A stretch of 64,000 nt of DNA from Flavobacterium endoglycinae (lineage in GTDB: Bacteria > Bacteroidota > Bacteroidia > Flavobacteriales > Flavobacteriaceae). Of this stretch, positions 8,401 to 17,228 are shown piece by piece. The stretch spans positions 2,131,001 through 2,195,000 of the forward strand of contig NZ_CP071448.1 in assembly GCF_017352115.1 (NCBI RefSeq). Reading direction: 5' to 3'. A model generated the notes under the pieces. It worked only from the letters and a program-made list of their open reading frames with translations. It did not search any database and had not been told where the DNA came from. Positions within the stretch are counted from its first letter, which is position 1; each line of letters opens with the position of its first letter. The position numbers and the translations under genes are program-made.

Positions 8401-10476
8401 ATGACGCAAGCTCGATTTTTGTTTTTGTTTCTCATTACTTTTTCTGTTTTTGGGCAGCAAGAACCAAATTTGGCAAGACTTAAATCTACTGATGAAAAAC
8501 TAAAAGTTTGGCTCAAATACACCAATGAACTTTTGGATTTGGAAGATTATCCAAAACTAATTATTGAAGCACAAAAGGGAATTCGACTGGCTAAAAATCA
8601 TCCCGCTTATATCAGCCGATTTTATCTTCAAATTGGGACTGCTTACGAATTCAGCAATAATCAATATCCAAAAGCATTAATCAATTACGAGCAATCGTGG
8701 AAATACGCCCGAAAAGCCAATCATCTTAAAAATGAAACTTCAGCTATAATGCGCTTAAATTATGTGTATTATTCTGTTCAGGATACCATCAAAAGAAAAA
8801 ATCTGATTGATTACATCAAAAAGGTACTCGATACTACAAAGAATGTTTATACGCAATCTGTTCTAAACGGAAGTCTTGGCGAATATTATCTTGATTATGC
8901 TGAATACGAGAATTTTATTAAGTATCAGCTAAAAGCAATCAATTATAAAAAACAACTTCCGAAAAGCATTCCAAACACCGAAAATATTGGGGTTTCCTAC
9001 AGTCAGATTGCCAGCGCTTATATTAAAATGAAACAATTTGATAAGGCAATCGAATATTTAAATGAAGCCGCTCCTTATATTAAAACTTCGCCTTATGTAA
9101 GTGCTTTTTCGTGCAACTATTATATGCAATGCTTTTCGGCCCAGAAAAAAACAGATAGTGTTCTTAAATATTACAAGTTAATATATACTTACCCTACGGT
9201 TAAAGATTCGCTTTATCTTAATCTTAGTTTTGCCAACCAAAGCATGTCTAAATTTTATGCAGACAAAAGACAGATTAATACCGCTTATAATTATGCCAAA
9301 AAAGCAGTTTTGTTTGGGCAAAAATCAACAGATGAGGAAATTCTAATGGAAGCCAACACCATTATGGGAAGGGTTTTATATGAAAAGAAAGATTATAAAA
9401 ATGCGATTGAAACATTAAAAAAAGCGTCTGTTAATGCGCTTAATTACGATAAAGAATTCTTTGTAACCATAAACAAAAAACTTTCGCAGAGTTATGCCGC
9501 ACTCGGACTTTGGAAAGAAGCCTATTATTATAACGAAATCTACAGTAAATATAATGATGAAATGATGCAGGAATCTGCCAAGCAGAATATTGCCAATGCC
9601 GAATCTCGTTATCAGAACAAAACCAAACAGCAGAAAATCCAAAACCTTTCAACCGAAAACACAATTAAAAACATACAAATTTCCGAAGCCAAAAAACAGC
9701 GTTTGTTTCTAATTTCGGGATTGGCGCTTGTTGGCATTATTGGATTATTATTGTTTAGGCAAAGTCAAATTAGAAAGAAAACCAATAAAAAATTACAGCT
9801 TTTAAATCAAGAACTTGATGAAGCCAATAAAATAAAAGCACGATTCTTCAGCATTTTAAACCATGATTTAAGAAGTCCTGTTTCAAATCTGATTCATTTT
9901 CTGCATCTTCAAAAAGAAAGTCCTGAATTGATAGACGAAGAAACCGCTCAGCGAATGCAGACCAAAATCATTTCGGGTGCGGAGAATTTATTATCGTCTA
10001 TGGAAGATATCCTGCTTTGGAGCAAAGGACAAATGGAAAATTTCAAACCTCATTTTAAAGAAATTCCTGTTGAAACAGTTTTTGAAGAAACACAGAAACA
10101 TTTCTCAAGCATTGAAAACATTTCGATTTCATTTGAAAATCCAGAAAATATCATTCTAAACACCGATGCAAATTATCTGAAAACCATCATTAGAAACCTT
10201 ACCGGAAATGCCATAAAAGCATTAGATAAAACCAAAAACCCAAGCATAATCTGGAAAGCCGGACAAAAAGATCATCAATTTTATCTTTCCATAACCGATA
10301 ATGGTCCTGGAGGAACTCAGGAAAAATTCAAAGCGCTGTACGACGAATCAGAAGTTATAGGAATTAAATCTGGTTTAGGACTGCATTTAATTCGTGATCT
10401 GGCAAACGCTATTAACTGCAAAATAGAAGTTTGTTCTAAGCCAGGTTTAGGAACAACTTTTACGATTAAGTTTTAA
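8401..10476 (+). CDS. TPR-containing sensor histidine kinase
   Basis: The protein of 691 residues has a signal peptide (cleavage near VFGQQ), a periplasmic array of TPR-like helical repeats (about 20-400, e.g. YIKMKQFDKAIEYLNEAAPY), a coiled-coil, one membrane segment (about 431-450, ISGLALVGIIGLLLF), then HisKA and HATPase domains. The H-box is FSILNHDLRSP with H488, the N-box RNLTGNAIKALD, and the G-boxes ITDNGPGG and KSGLGLHL. The TPRs presumably sense a protein or peptide in the periplasm. It is the cognate partner of the LytTR regulator directly upstream. This pairing of TPR kinase with LytTR regulator is frequent in Bacteroidota. Confidence 0.93.
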   Translation: MTQARFLFLFLITFSVFGQQEPNLARLKSTDEKLKVWLKYTNELLDLEDYPKLIIEAQKGIRLAKNHPAYISRFYLQIGTAYEFSNNQYPKALINYEQSWKYARKANHLKNETSAIMRLNYVYYSVQDTIKRKNLIDYIKKVLDTTKNVYTQSVLNGSLGEYYLDYAEYENFIKYQLKAINYKKQLPKSIPNTENIGVSYSQIASAYIKMKQFDKAIEYLNEAAPYIKTSPYVSAFSCNYYMQCFSAQKKTDSVLKYYKLIYTYPTVKDSLYLNLSFANQSMSKFYADKRQINTAYNYAKKAVLFGQKSTDEEILMEANTIMGRVLYEKKDYKNAIETLKKASVNALNYDKEFFVTINKKLSQSYAALGLWKEAYYYNEIYSKYNDEMMQESAKQNIANAESRYQNKTKQQKIQNLSTENTIKNIQISEAKKQRLFLISGLALVGIIGLLLFRQSQIRKKTNKKLQLLNQELDEANKIKARFFSILNHDLRSPVSNLIHFLHLQKESPELIDEETAQRMQTKIISGAENLLSSMEDILLWSKGQMENFKPHFKEIPVETVFEETQKHFSSIENISISFENPENIILNTDANYLKTIIRNLTGNAIKALDKTKNPSIIWKAGQKDHQFYLSITDNGPGGTQEKFKALYDESEVIGIKSGLGLHLIRDLANAINCKIEVCSKPGLGTTFTIKF

Positions 10477-10485
10477 ATAAATTTT

Positions 10486-10620
10486 CGCCACGAATTCACG
10501 AATTGTTTGTTGCTTAAAAACCAGATTGGGATAAATTTCACGGATAAATTAGCTGCGATTTTAATTCGTGTAATCTGAGCAAAAACATTTCCTGTATCAA
10601 TAATTCGTGAATTCGTGGCG
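10486..10620. repeat. Intergenic palindrome, family B copy 1
   Basis: The 19-bp arms CGCCACGAATTCACGAATT (10486-10504) and its exact reverse complement (10602-10620) enclose a 97-base interior. The interior has its own weaker inverted pair, CAGATT near 10522 and AATCTG near 10573, with CACGGAT and ATTCGTG inside. Family B recurs at 18621-18679 and 45747-45956. It lies between the convergent kinase and thioredoxin genes. Confidence 0.85.
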
Positions 10621-10636
10621 GAAAAAACCAAATAAA

Positions 10637-10663
10637 AAAGGCTTGACTTTCGTCAAACCTTCT
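10637..10663 (-). terminator. Terminator of trxA
   Basis: Arms AAGGCTTGAC (10638-10647) and GTCAAACCTT (10652-10661) form a hairpin with one mismatch and a 4-base loop; the A run 10634-10639 gives the T tract on the minus strand. Confidence 0.7.
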
Positions 10664-10686
10664 TTATATCAAATATAATCTTCTGA

Positions 10687-11004
10687 TTATAATAAAGCGT
10701 CTAAGCTGTCAGCGTAGGCTTGTTTAGGAGCTACTCCTACTTGTTTGCCTACCACTTCACCATTTTGGAAAACCAAAACAGTTGGTATGTTACGCACACC
10801 ATATTTAGCAGCGAATTCTTGGTTAGCATCTACATCTACTTTACCAACAACTACTTTACCTGCATACTCTTCGCTTAATTGGTCGATGATTGGACCAACC
10901 ATTCTACAAGGACCGCACCATGCTGCCCAAAAATCTACCATTACTGGTTTATCTGATTTTAAAACTACTTCATCAAAAGTAGCATCTGTTATTGCTAATG
11001 CCAT
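10687..11004 (-). CDS. trxA: Thioredoxin
   Basis: The protein of 105 residues has the classical thioredoxin fold and active site WCGPC (C30, C33), preceded by VMVDFWAAW. The cis-Pro motif is RNIPTVLVF. The length and sequence fit cytoplasmic thioredoxin 1, the general dithiol reductant for ribonucleotide reductase, peroxiredoxins and methionine sulfoxide reductase. It is a single-gene unit with its own terminator, and a TAACTTTG -7 box (minus strand 11079-11086) lies 75 bases before the ATG. No signal peptide is present. Confidence 0.96.
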   Translation of the reverse strand: MALAITDATFDEVVLKSDKPVMVDFWAAWCGPCRMVGPIIDQLSEEYAGKVVVGKVDVDANQEFAAKYGVRNIPTVLVFQNGEVVGKQVGVAPKQAYADSLDALL

Positions 11005-11249
11005 AATTATTTTTCTTTAAAGTTATCTTCAGTTCCTTATCTCGGAGAGACTTTCAAAAAACTTTCAGAACTGAGGTACAAAGTTAAAAATTAAAAACAA
11101 ATCATACACTATCCCGAAATTAGTTTTGATTATAAATGCATCGTCAATAATTATACTATTCACATGTGCTTTATTTACAAGCATTAATGTGTTGTAAAAT
11201 AAAATCGTTTTTTATTAGTACCTTTAATCATCCTGAAAATACCACACTT

Positions 11250-13715
11250 ATGAAGGAAACTCTACTTCAGATCAAAACCTTTTTCCAATCTCAGCGTTTT
11301 AAAAGATATGCAAAACGTTTAGGATTTGCTTTTTTAGGATTGATTGCATTATTATTACTTGCCTCTGGAGGATTATCGATTTATTTCAATCAGAACAAAA
11401 AAGAAATCATTGCCAAAATAAACGATAAAATCAATGAAAATATCAATGGACAATTTCATGTAGGTGATTTTCATTATAAGTTTTTAACCGGTTTCCCGAA
11501 TTTTACTCTGGCTTTAAAAGATGTCGAAATCAGAGACAATCAATGGAATATTCACAAACATACTTTATTAAAAGCGGATGAAATTGAAGCTCGTTTAAAC
11601 ATTTGGAGCTTGCTGAAACAAGAAATCAACATTCATAAAATCTTGATTAACGATGCTGATATTTACATTTATAAAGCCGAAAATGGGTATTCGAATGTAA
11701 ACATCTTTAAACCCAAAAAGAAAAAAACAAAATCTGAAAAAGAAAAAACCGAAACGACCATTGAAAATGTAAACCTCAATGATGTTCATATTACAATCGA
11801 CAATCAGCTGGGACATAAATTATTTGATTTTGAAGTTGCGAATCTGCAATCGAAAGTAGAATATGAAAACAACAACTGGCGTACCAACCTGTATTTAAAA
11901 ACCAAAATAAACAGCCTCGCTTTTAATACCGTTCACGGAAGTTTTGCTAAGAGCAAAGATCTTGAAGGTAATTTTGATATTGCTTACTCTGAAGAGAAAC
12001 AGAAAATAAATATCGAAACCCAAAAGCTCAAAATTGGTTCTGATGCATTCGACATTAAAGCTTTTTTTGATATTGGGAAAAACAGTTCCCTTTTCGGAAT
12101 CAATATCGACACCAAAATTCTGTGGCGAAATGCTTCTAACCTTTTGTCGGCTAATATAACGTTTAAACTCAATCAATTCGATTTAAAGAAACCTATAAAG
12201 GTAAATTGCAGTCTGTTAGGCGATCTTAATGCGCAAGGCGATCCCAAAATTGTAGTGCAGGCACTCATAAAAAATAACGAACTTTCCATTCCCGACGGTT
12301 TGTTTACCAATTGCAGTTTCAGAGGAATTTTTACCAATAATTTCAAACCTCAAAACGGATTTAACGATCCCAATTCGGCTATTATTTTAACGCGTTTTAC
12401 AGGAGATTACGAGAATATTCCGCTTACGATTCCGCAGGCTGTCATCAATAATTTAGAAAAACCTATTGCTACCGGACTTGTAAATGCCGATTTTGATGCT
12501 GCCAAACTTAACGGAATGGCAAATGAAAAAATACTTCATTTTGAAAGCGGCCATGTGCGTGCCAACTTAAAATTTCAGTTTGATATTGTCGATTTATACA
12601 TCAACAAACCGCGAGTTTTAGGAAATGTTGATATTGATAAAACAACTTTCGATTATATCCCGAAAAACATTCGCGCCGAAAAAACCGATGTAAAACTATC
12701 TTTTACAGAACAAGCGCTTTACATTCAGAAGATTGCTTACAAACACAAGAAAAATATCATTCAGATCGACGGCCGAATCGATAATTTCCTAAACCTATAT
12801 TACGATGCTCCCGAAAAAATGGTCGTAAACTGGAATATCTATTGTCCGAACATTGATGTAAAACAATTTTTGGGTGTTTTAAAAAGAAATCCAGCGCAAA
12901 GACCCGTCCAGAAAAAGGCGACGCAGAAAAATGTCAATTTCTCAAACCAATTAAAATCGGTAATTGAAAAATGTACTGCTGTTATCAATCTAAAAGCGGA
13001 TAAAATCAATTACGGAAAACTAACCGCAACCAATACACGCGCCACTTTGCAAATGCTCAACTCAAAACTGCTGCTCAAAAACGGAAATCTGCAGACTTCT
13101 GGTGGATCTATCAATTTTAGCGGTGCTATCGAACCAAACGGTAATCATTATGTTTTCAGTTCAATGGCACAGGTAAATCGAGTGGATATTGCAAGCTTTT
13201 TAAAGTCATTTAATAACTTCGGAATTACATCTTTTAGTCCGAAAAACCTACGCGGAAAACTCAGCAGTAATGCCAATGTCACTGGATTAATGAGCAGTAA
13301 AGGCGATTTGATTGTGAATTCGATGAGAGGGAAATTAAATTTCAAAGTCACACAAGGCGCTTTACTTCACTTTGAACCCATTGAAAAAATAGGCAAACTT
13401 GCTTTTCCGCTGCGTGATGTCGAGAATATTACATTCAGCGATTTATCTGGCGATCTTAATCTGCGCGGAGAACAAGTCGATGTCAAAAATCTAACCATAA
13501 GTTCCAGCGTACTAAATTTCGATATTGAAGGAATTTATTCTTTCGGCCGAGGCACTAATCTCGCCCTTACCATCCCACTCCGAAATTCCAAAAACGACGC
13601 CCAGCTTTCCCAATCCGAACGCGACGCCGTCCGCGACCGTGGAATTGTCCTTCATTTACTAGCAGTTGATGATAATGGAAAAATGAAAATTAAGTGGGGG
13701 AAGAAGGGGAAGTAG
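11250..13715 (+). CDS. AsmA-like inner-membrane protein
   Basis: I chose the ATG at 11250 (821 residues) because the open frame upstream (from 11166) adds 28 residues without domain character, while MKETLLQIKTFFQSQRFKR leads straight into a single N-terminal membrane anchor (about residues 27-48, FAFLGLIALLLLASGG). The rest is a long beta-rich periplasmic body with the AsmA N-terminal hallmark (NINGQFHVGDFHYKFLTGFP) and an AsmA C-terminal domain near the end (GKLSSNANVTGLMSSKGDL, GALLHFEPIEKIGKLAF). Members form bridge-like lipid-transfer proteins between the inner and outer membranes. It is a stand-alone gene. The last 150 bases are more G+C-rich than the rest of the gene. Confidence 0.85.
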   Translation: MKETLLQIKTFFQSQRFKRYAKRLGFAFLGLIALLLLASGGLSIYFNQNKKEIIAKINDKINENINGQFHVGDFHYKFLTGFPNFTLALKDVEIRDNQWNIHKHTLLKADEIEARLNIWSLLKQEINIHKILINDADIYIYKAENGYSNVNIFKPKKKKTKSEKEKTETTIENVNLNDVHITIDNQLGHKLFDFEVANLQSKVEYENNNWRTNLYLKTKINSLAFNTVHGSFAKSKDLEGNFDIAYSEEKQKINIETQKLKIGSDAFDIKAFFDIGKNSSLFGINIDTKILWRNASNLLSANITFKLNQFDLKKPIKVNCSLLGDLNAQGDPKIVVQALIKNNELSIPDGLFTNCSFRGIFTNNFKPQNGFNDPNSAIILTRFTGDYENIPLTIPQAVINNLEKPIATGLVNADFDAAKLNGMANEKILHFESGHVRANLKFQFDIVDLYINKPRVLGNVDIDKTTFDYIPKNIRAEKTDVKLSFTEQALYIQKIAYKHKKNIIQIDGRIDNFLNLYYDAPEKMVVNWNIYCPNIDVKQFLGVLKRNPAQRPVQKKATQKNVNFSNQLKSVIEKCTAVINLKADKINYGKLTATNTRATLQMLNSKLLLKNGNLQTSGGSINFSGAIEPNGNHYVFSSMAQVNRVDIASFLKSFNNFGITSFSPKNLRGKLSSNANVTGLMSSKGDLIVNSMRGKLNFKVTQGALLHFEPIEKIGKLAFPLRDVENITFSDLSGDLNLRGEQVDVKNLTISSSVLNFDIEGIYSFGRGTNLALTIPLRNSKNDAQLSQSERDAVRDRGIVLHLLAVDDNGKMKIKWGKKGK

Positions 13716-13796
13716 GATTGTTTTTGTAATTTTTACTCAAAAGATATTGCACTTATTTTTATATTTGAATTTTAGCAAATTGAAATCACTACAAGA

Positions 13797-14570
13797 ATGG
13801 CTGCAACAAGACTTTGGACAAAAGACGAATTAATTCTTGCTTTTAATTTATATCTAAAAATTCCCTTTGGAAAAACTCACACTGGTAATCCCAAAATAAA
13901 TGAACTTGCGAAACTAATTGATAGAACTCCAGCATCAATTGTTATGAGACTCGGCAATTTTGCCAGTATCGATCCATTTCACATAAATAGAGGCATTAGT
14001 GGCCTACAAAATGGAATGAATCAAGTTCGTCCCATTTGGGATGAATTTTTCAACAATCAAGAAGAATTAATTTTTCAGAGTGAAAAAATTCTTGCTCAAA
14101 AACAGAATACTTCAATTGAAAACAAATATCAAGATTTACTTTCTGATATAAATAATGTGAAAGGAATAGATGTTTTAAGAACAGTAAAAACAAGAGTAAA
14201 CCAATCTGTATTCAGAGAAATAATTTTAGCCAATTACAATACTAAATGCGCTATTTCAGGTATTGATATCCCAGAACTTTTATTAGCAAGTCATATAATG
14301 CCTTGGTCAAGAAATGAAGAACATCGTTTAAACCCTGAAAATGGAATTTGTTTTTCTGCTCTTTACGATAAAGCATTCGACAAAGGTTTGATTGGCATAA
14401 ACCTAAACCATGAAATAATTCTTTCTGATACTATTAAAAGAAAAAAAGATACCGATTTCTATGCGCAGCATTTTAATTCTATTGAAAATCAAAAAATAAT
14501 TAAAGCTCAAAAATATTCGCCAAGAAAAGAATTTCTAGAATATCATTTAGACACAATCTTCAATAAATAA
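13797..14570 (+). CDS. HNH endonuclease-like protein
   Basis: The protein of 257 residues has a C-terminal HNH module (about 140-230): FREIILANYNTKCAISGIDI, then LLLASHIMPWSRNEEHRLNP and NGICFSALYDKAFDKGL. This matches the HNH_2-type modules seen in restriction-like nucleases, with His in ASHI and Asn in ENGI in catalytic positions. Only one Cys of the usual zinc pair is obvious. The N-terminal part (about 1-120) carries a small conserved-looking motif (ELILAFNLYLKIPFGKTH and NEIAKLI-like) that resembles a DNA-reading domain. No methyltransferase, helicase or second restriction gene lies nearby, so it is isolated. A TATATTTG box (13760-13767) precedes it. It may be a modification-dependent or solitary defence nuclease; that is inference. 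Confidence 0.8.
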   Translation: MAATRLWTKDELILAFNLYLKIPFGKTHTGNPKINELAKLIDRTPASIVMRLGNFASIDPFHINRGISGLQNGMNQVRPIWDEFFNNQEELIFQSEKILAQKQNTSIENKYQDLLSDINNVKGIDVLRTVKTRVNQSVFREIILANYNTKCAISGIDIPELLLASHIMPWSRNEEHRLNPENGICFSALYDKAFDKGLIGINLNHEIILSDTIKRKKDTDFYAQHFNSIENQKIIKAQKYSPRKEFLEYHLDTIFNK

Positions 14571-14588
14571 TTAATATTACAAAAAACC

Positions 14589-14615
14589 AAAAAGCCACTT
14601 CATCAGTGGCTTTTT
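14589..14615. terminator. Bidirectional terminator
   Basis: Perfect 11-bp arms AAAAAGCCACT (14589-14599) and AGTGGCTTTTT (14605-14615) lie between the convergent HNH gene and the small gene at 14628-14984; the A and T flanks serve both directions. Confidence 0.8.
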
Positions 14616-14627
14616 CAATTCTATACA

Positions 14628-14984
14628 TTATTCAACCTCAAAATAAGGATTCAATATCTCAGCTAACTCATTCAGCCAGAAATAACCTTGTTCAACCGAC
14701 TTTGGATCGATTTGCAGGGTTTCACATTCTCGCATCAGAGACATGGCCAGAAGATAATTTACTTTTCGGATTGCTTTTGCGAAACTTTTAGGATCTGTGG
14801 CCTGATTGAAAAATTCATTTAACCGCAATTCTGTTTCTTTCGAAAGGGTGTTTAGACTCATAAATTTGAAGTTTAGGGATATAAAACCCATACGGGTTAG
14901 CTGTCCTACGCCTTCAAATACGCGTTGCAGTTGTTTCCAATACCGCCAGCATACCGCATGGGCAAGAAGATTTTTTGTGTTCAT
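14628..14984 (-). CDS. Small conserved-looking protein of unknown function
   Basis: The open frame gives 118 residues from ATG 14984 or 77 residues from ATG 14861. The last 77 residues are helical and look protein-like (LNEFFNQATDPKSFAKAIRK, then MRECETLQIDPKSVEQGY and WLNELAEILNPYF). The first 41 residues (rich in W, R, Q) have a different flavour. Both ATGs are preceded by almost the same sequence, CCTAAACTTCAAATT(T)ATG on the minus strand, so the start region seems duplicated. A TATCTTTG -7 box (15004-15011, minus) would start transcription close to 14998, just ahead of ATG 14984. I do not recognise the family. Confidence 0.6.
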   Translation of the reverse strand: MNTKNLLAHAVCWRYWKQLQRVFEGVGQLTRMGFISLNFKFMSLNTLSKETELRLNEFFNQATDPKSFAKAIRKVNYLLAMSLMRECETLQIDPKSVEQGYFWLNELAEILNPYFEVE

Positions 14985-15154
14985 AATTTGAAGTTTAGGA
15001 CTGCAAAGATATTAAAAAACTCCAGTGATTACATGAGATTCTTACAAATTACTTTTACACATTGCTATACATTTTTCCGTTCAATCTACTCACGAAACTT
15101 TTGGATCAAAATGAAAAATTAACCCTAAACTTTTCATAATGTTTCCTTAACTAG

Positions 15155-15186
15155 CTTGGCTTTTCAGGCGAAAAAAGATAAGTTTG
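15155..15186 (+). promoter_or_regulatory. Bacteroidota-type promoter of hpf
   Basis: CTTG (15155-15158), 20 bases, then TAAGTTTG (15179-15186), 28 bases before the hpf ATG. It fits the TTTG-N19-21-TAnnTTTG pattern. Confidence 0.55.
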
Positions 15187-15214
15187 AGTAACAATCATTA
15201 AATATAAAAGCGTT

Positions 15215-15529
15215 ATGAAAATTCAGATCAACACCGACAAAAACATTGATGGACACGCAAGATTAGAAACCTACTTTTCTGGAGAATTAGAAAAAGGTTT
15301 AGCACGTTTTGAAGATAAAATAACTCGTATAGAAGTGCATTTTGGAGATGAAAATGGCGAGAAATTCAGCTTGCATGATAAAAAATGCGTAATTGAGGTA
15401 CGTCCTGTAAAATTACAGCCAATCACTGTTACAGAACACGCCGAAACACTTGAAAAAGCCTTTAGCGGTGCTTTGAGCAAAATAAAAAAATCCCTTACTA
15501 CCACATTCGAAAAAATAAAAGCGCATTAA
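15215..15529 (+). CDS. hpf: Ribosome hibernation-promoting factor (HPF/RaiA family, short form)
   Basis: The protein of 104 residues has a beta-alpha-beta-beta-beta-alpha arrangement typical of HPF/RaiA: MKIQINTDKNI, an amphipathic helix, then ITRIEVHFGDENGEKFSLHD, CVIEVRPVKLQPITVTEHAE and a C-terminal helix (LEKAFSGALSKIKKSLTTTF). It binds the 30S decoding channel and stops translation in stationary phase. The family's long form adds a C-terminal dimerisation domain, which is absent here, so it is the short type. It is monocistronic: a promoter box precedes it and an unusually perfect hairpin follows directly after the stop. Confidence 0.85.
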   Translation: MKIQINTDKNIDGHARLETYFSGELEKGLARFEDKITRIEVHFGDENGEKFSLHDKKCVIEVRPVKLQPITVTEHAETLEKAFSGALSKIKKSLTTTFEKIKAH

Positions 15530-15530
15530 A

Positions 15531-15590
15531 TTTCGAAATAGATAAAAAAAGACGTTTCAATCGAAACGTCTTTTTTTATCTATTTCGAAA
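15531..15590. terminator. Perfect 28-bp-stem palindrome after hpf
   Basis: The left arm (15531-15558) and right arm (15563-15590) are exact reverse complements over 28 bases, with loop AATC (15559-15562). The core AAAAAAAGACGTTTC/GAAACGTCTTTTTTT is a classical terminator in both directions, extended by the outer TTTCGAAATAGAT. It begins one base after the hpf stop codon. The following 15600-15680 holds a looser inverted repeat of ACAAAGTGA/TCACTTTG type. Confidence 0.9.
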
Positions 15591-15684
15591 AGGTTCAGAA
15601 CTACAAAGTGATAAAGATGCAAAGTTTTCTTTGCGCTTATTTTCGCTTTGAACCTTTGTCACTTTGCTCCTTTGTACCTCTTCC

Positions 15685-16347
15685 CTATGATTTTGGCAGA
15701 GGCGCTCCCACAGCAATATCGCATCTATGGCCCGGTTGTCCGTGAGGCGGGTTCATTCCTTCTGCAACTGTTTGATTTGCATCTGAACTTAACAATGCCG
15801 GAACCGGATTTGAAGCCGGCTGAGAAACTGTAAAGTTTTGTGTTGAGGTTCCGCTTACTGGAGTTGAGGTCGATGCTGTAGTTTTAGCAGCTGGAGAATT
15901 TAAAGGCGCTCCAACTGGAATATCACATCTGTGTCCTGGCTGACCATGAGGCGGATTCATTCCTTTTGCTGTTTTAACCTGAGCAGTTGTCGTAGTAGTT
16001 GTTACTATATTTTGCTGGTTCGGGTTTACTTGTACAGTCTGTCCTTGAGTTGCTGTAGTTTGTCCTTGCGCAGGCGTATTTAATGGCGCTCCAACTGGAA
16101 TATCGCAACGGTGTCCCGGTTGTCCGTGCGCAGGATTTAATCCTTTAGTGTCTGCTAATACAGAATTTGGATTTGTGGTCTGCGTATTTTGCACAGCCGT
16201 TGCAGCTGGTTTAGTAGTATCTTTTGCAAGTCCTAGTCTGACTAATTCAGATGTTGCCGTAGTCTCTTGTGGTTCTAATTCTTTTTTGCAGGAAATGAAA
16301 ACCATCGAAGCAATAACAAGAGAGGTTATAAAGATTTTCGAATTCAT
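15685..16347 (-). CDS. Lipoprotein with three GQPGHRCDI repeats
   Basis: I chose ATG 16347 (220 residues) since it starts a lipoprotein signal (MNSKIFITSLVIASMVFISC, then KKE); the open frame upstream adds only nine residues. The mature chain is mainly Thr/Gln/Pro/Ala linker holding three copies of one motif: HGQPGHRCDIPVGAPLN (two copies) and HGQPGHRCDIAVGAPL (last copy), each led by G(L/M)NP. Each repeat carries His-x4-His-x-Cys, possibly a metal or redox site. Such repeats occur in other Bacteroidota lipoproteins of unknown role, as far as I recall. It is transcribed convergently with hpf. Function unknown. Confidence 0.8.
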   Translation of the reverse strand: MNSKIFITSLVIASMVFISCKKELEPQETTATSELVRLGLAKDTTKPAATAVQNTQTTNPNSVLADTKGLNPAHGQPGHRCDIPVGAPLNTPAQGQTTATQGQTVQVNPNQQNIVTTTTTTAQVKTAKGMNPPHGQPGHRCDIPVGAPLNSPAAKTTASTSTPVSGTSTQNFTVSQPASNPVPALLSSDANQTVAEGMNPPHGQPGHRCDIAVGAPLPKS

Positions 16348-16477
16348 ATTTGTGGTATTTTTTGAAGCACTCAAATATACTGGTTTTTTCGGGATTACAC
16401 TATATATCTACTTAAAGCGTAAAACAAGTTTCATCTTTTTAAAAAATTAATACCTTTAAAGTCAAATACAATCTCTC

Positions 16478-16966
16478 ATGAAAAAAACAATCCTATTTCT
16501 TTTATTAGCCGTTTCATTTGCAAACGCTCAAACCAACAAAGATCAAATCAACAAAACCTTAGATGCATGGCATAAAGCTGCAGGTGAAGTCAAATTTGAT
16601 GCTTATTTTAATGTTTTGGCCGATGATGCCATTTACATTGGTACTGATGCGACAGAAAATTGGACCAAAAAAGAATTTTCTGTTTGGGCAAAACCTTTTT
16701 TTGACAAAGGCACAACATGGAATTTTAAAGCTCTAGAACGTCATATCTTTTTTGACAAATCTGGAAAATTAGCATGGTTTGATGAATTACTAGATACTCA
16801 AATGAAAATCTGCCGTGGTTCTGGTGTTTTAGTTAAAGTAGGAAAAGAATGGAAAATCAAACATTATGTCTTATCCATGACAATTCCGAATGATGAGGTT
16901 GATGCCGTAACCAAAATAAAATCGCCAATTGAAGATGCTTTGATCGCAAAGCTTCAAAAAAAATAA
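16478..16966 (+). CDS. Exported SnoaL/NTF2-like protein
   Basis: The protein of 162 residues has a Sec signal peptide (MKKTILFLLLAVSFANAQ). The mature part is a cone-shaped alpha+beta NTF2-like domain: INKTLDAWHKAAGEVKFDAY, FNVLADDAIYIGTD, FSVWAKPFF and a closing strand pair (WKIKHYVLSMTIP). It resembles the DUF4440/SnoaL-like group, small ligand-binding or enzyme folds with no fixed activity. It is single and monocistronic. The 262 bases that follow, up to the ammonium transporter, contain only AT-rich sequence and a promoter box at 17183-17190. Confidence 0.82.
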   Translation: MKKTILFLLLAVSFANAQTNKDQINKTLDAWHKAAGEVKFDAYFNVLADDAIYIGTDATENWTKKEFSVWAKPFFDKGTTWNFKALERHIFFDKSGKLAWFDELLDTQMKICRGSGVLVKVGKEWKIKHYVLSMTIPNDEVDAVTKIKSPIEDALIAKLQKK

Positions 16967-17182
16967 ACATTTTTTGGTTTTATTCTTATAAACATAACTT
17001 TTAGAGCAGTTTACAGCATTAGATAAGAAATTAATTATAACATATTCTGCAAAAACAGCATATTTTAGAAAGTTAAAAATAAGATAGTCTCAAAAAAACA
17101 GAACGAATTTTAAAAAATTAACCAAAATTAAACAACAACCTCTAATTTAACAGCCTTCAAAACAACAATCTTTATTTTTTTT

Positions 17183-17190
17183 TAACTTTG
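17183..17190 (+). promoter_or_regulatory. Probable -7 box of amt
   Basis: TAACTTTG matches TAnnTTTG, 38 bases before the amt ATG. No convincing -33 element is placed at the expected distance, so this rests on the -7 box only. Confidence 0.4.
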
Positions 17191-17228
17191 ACCCCAAAAA
17201 AAATAGGGTTAACAAAGTATTTTTAAAA

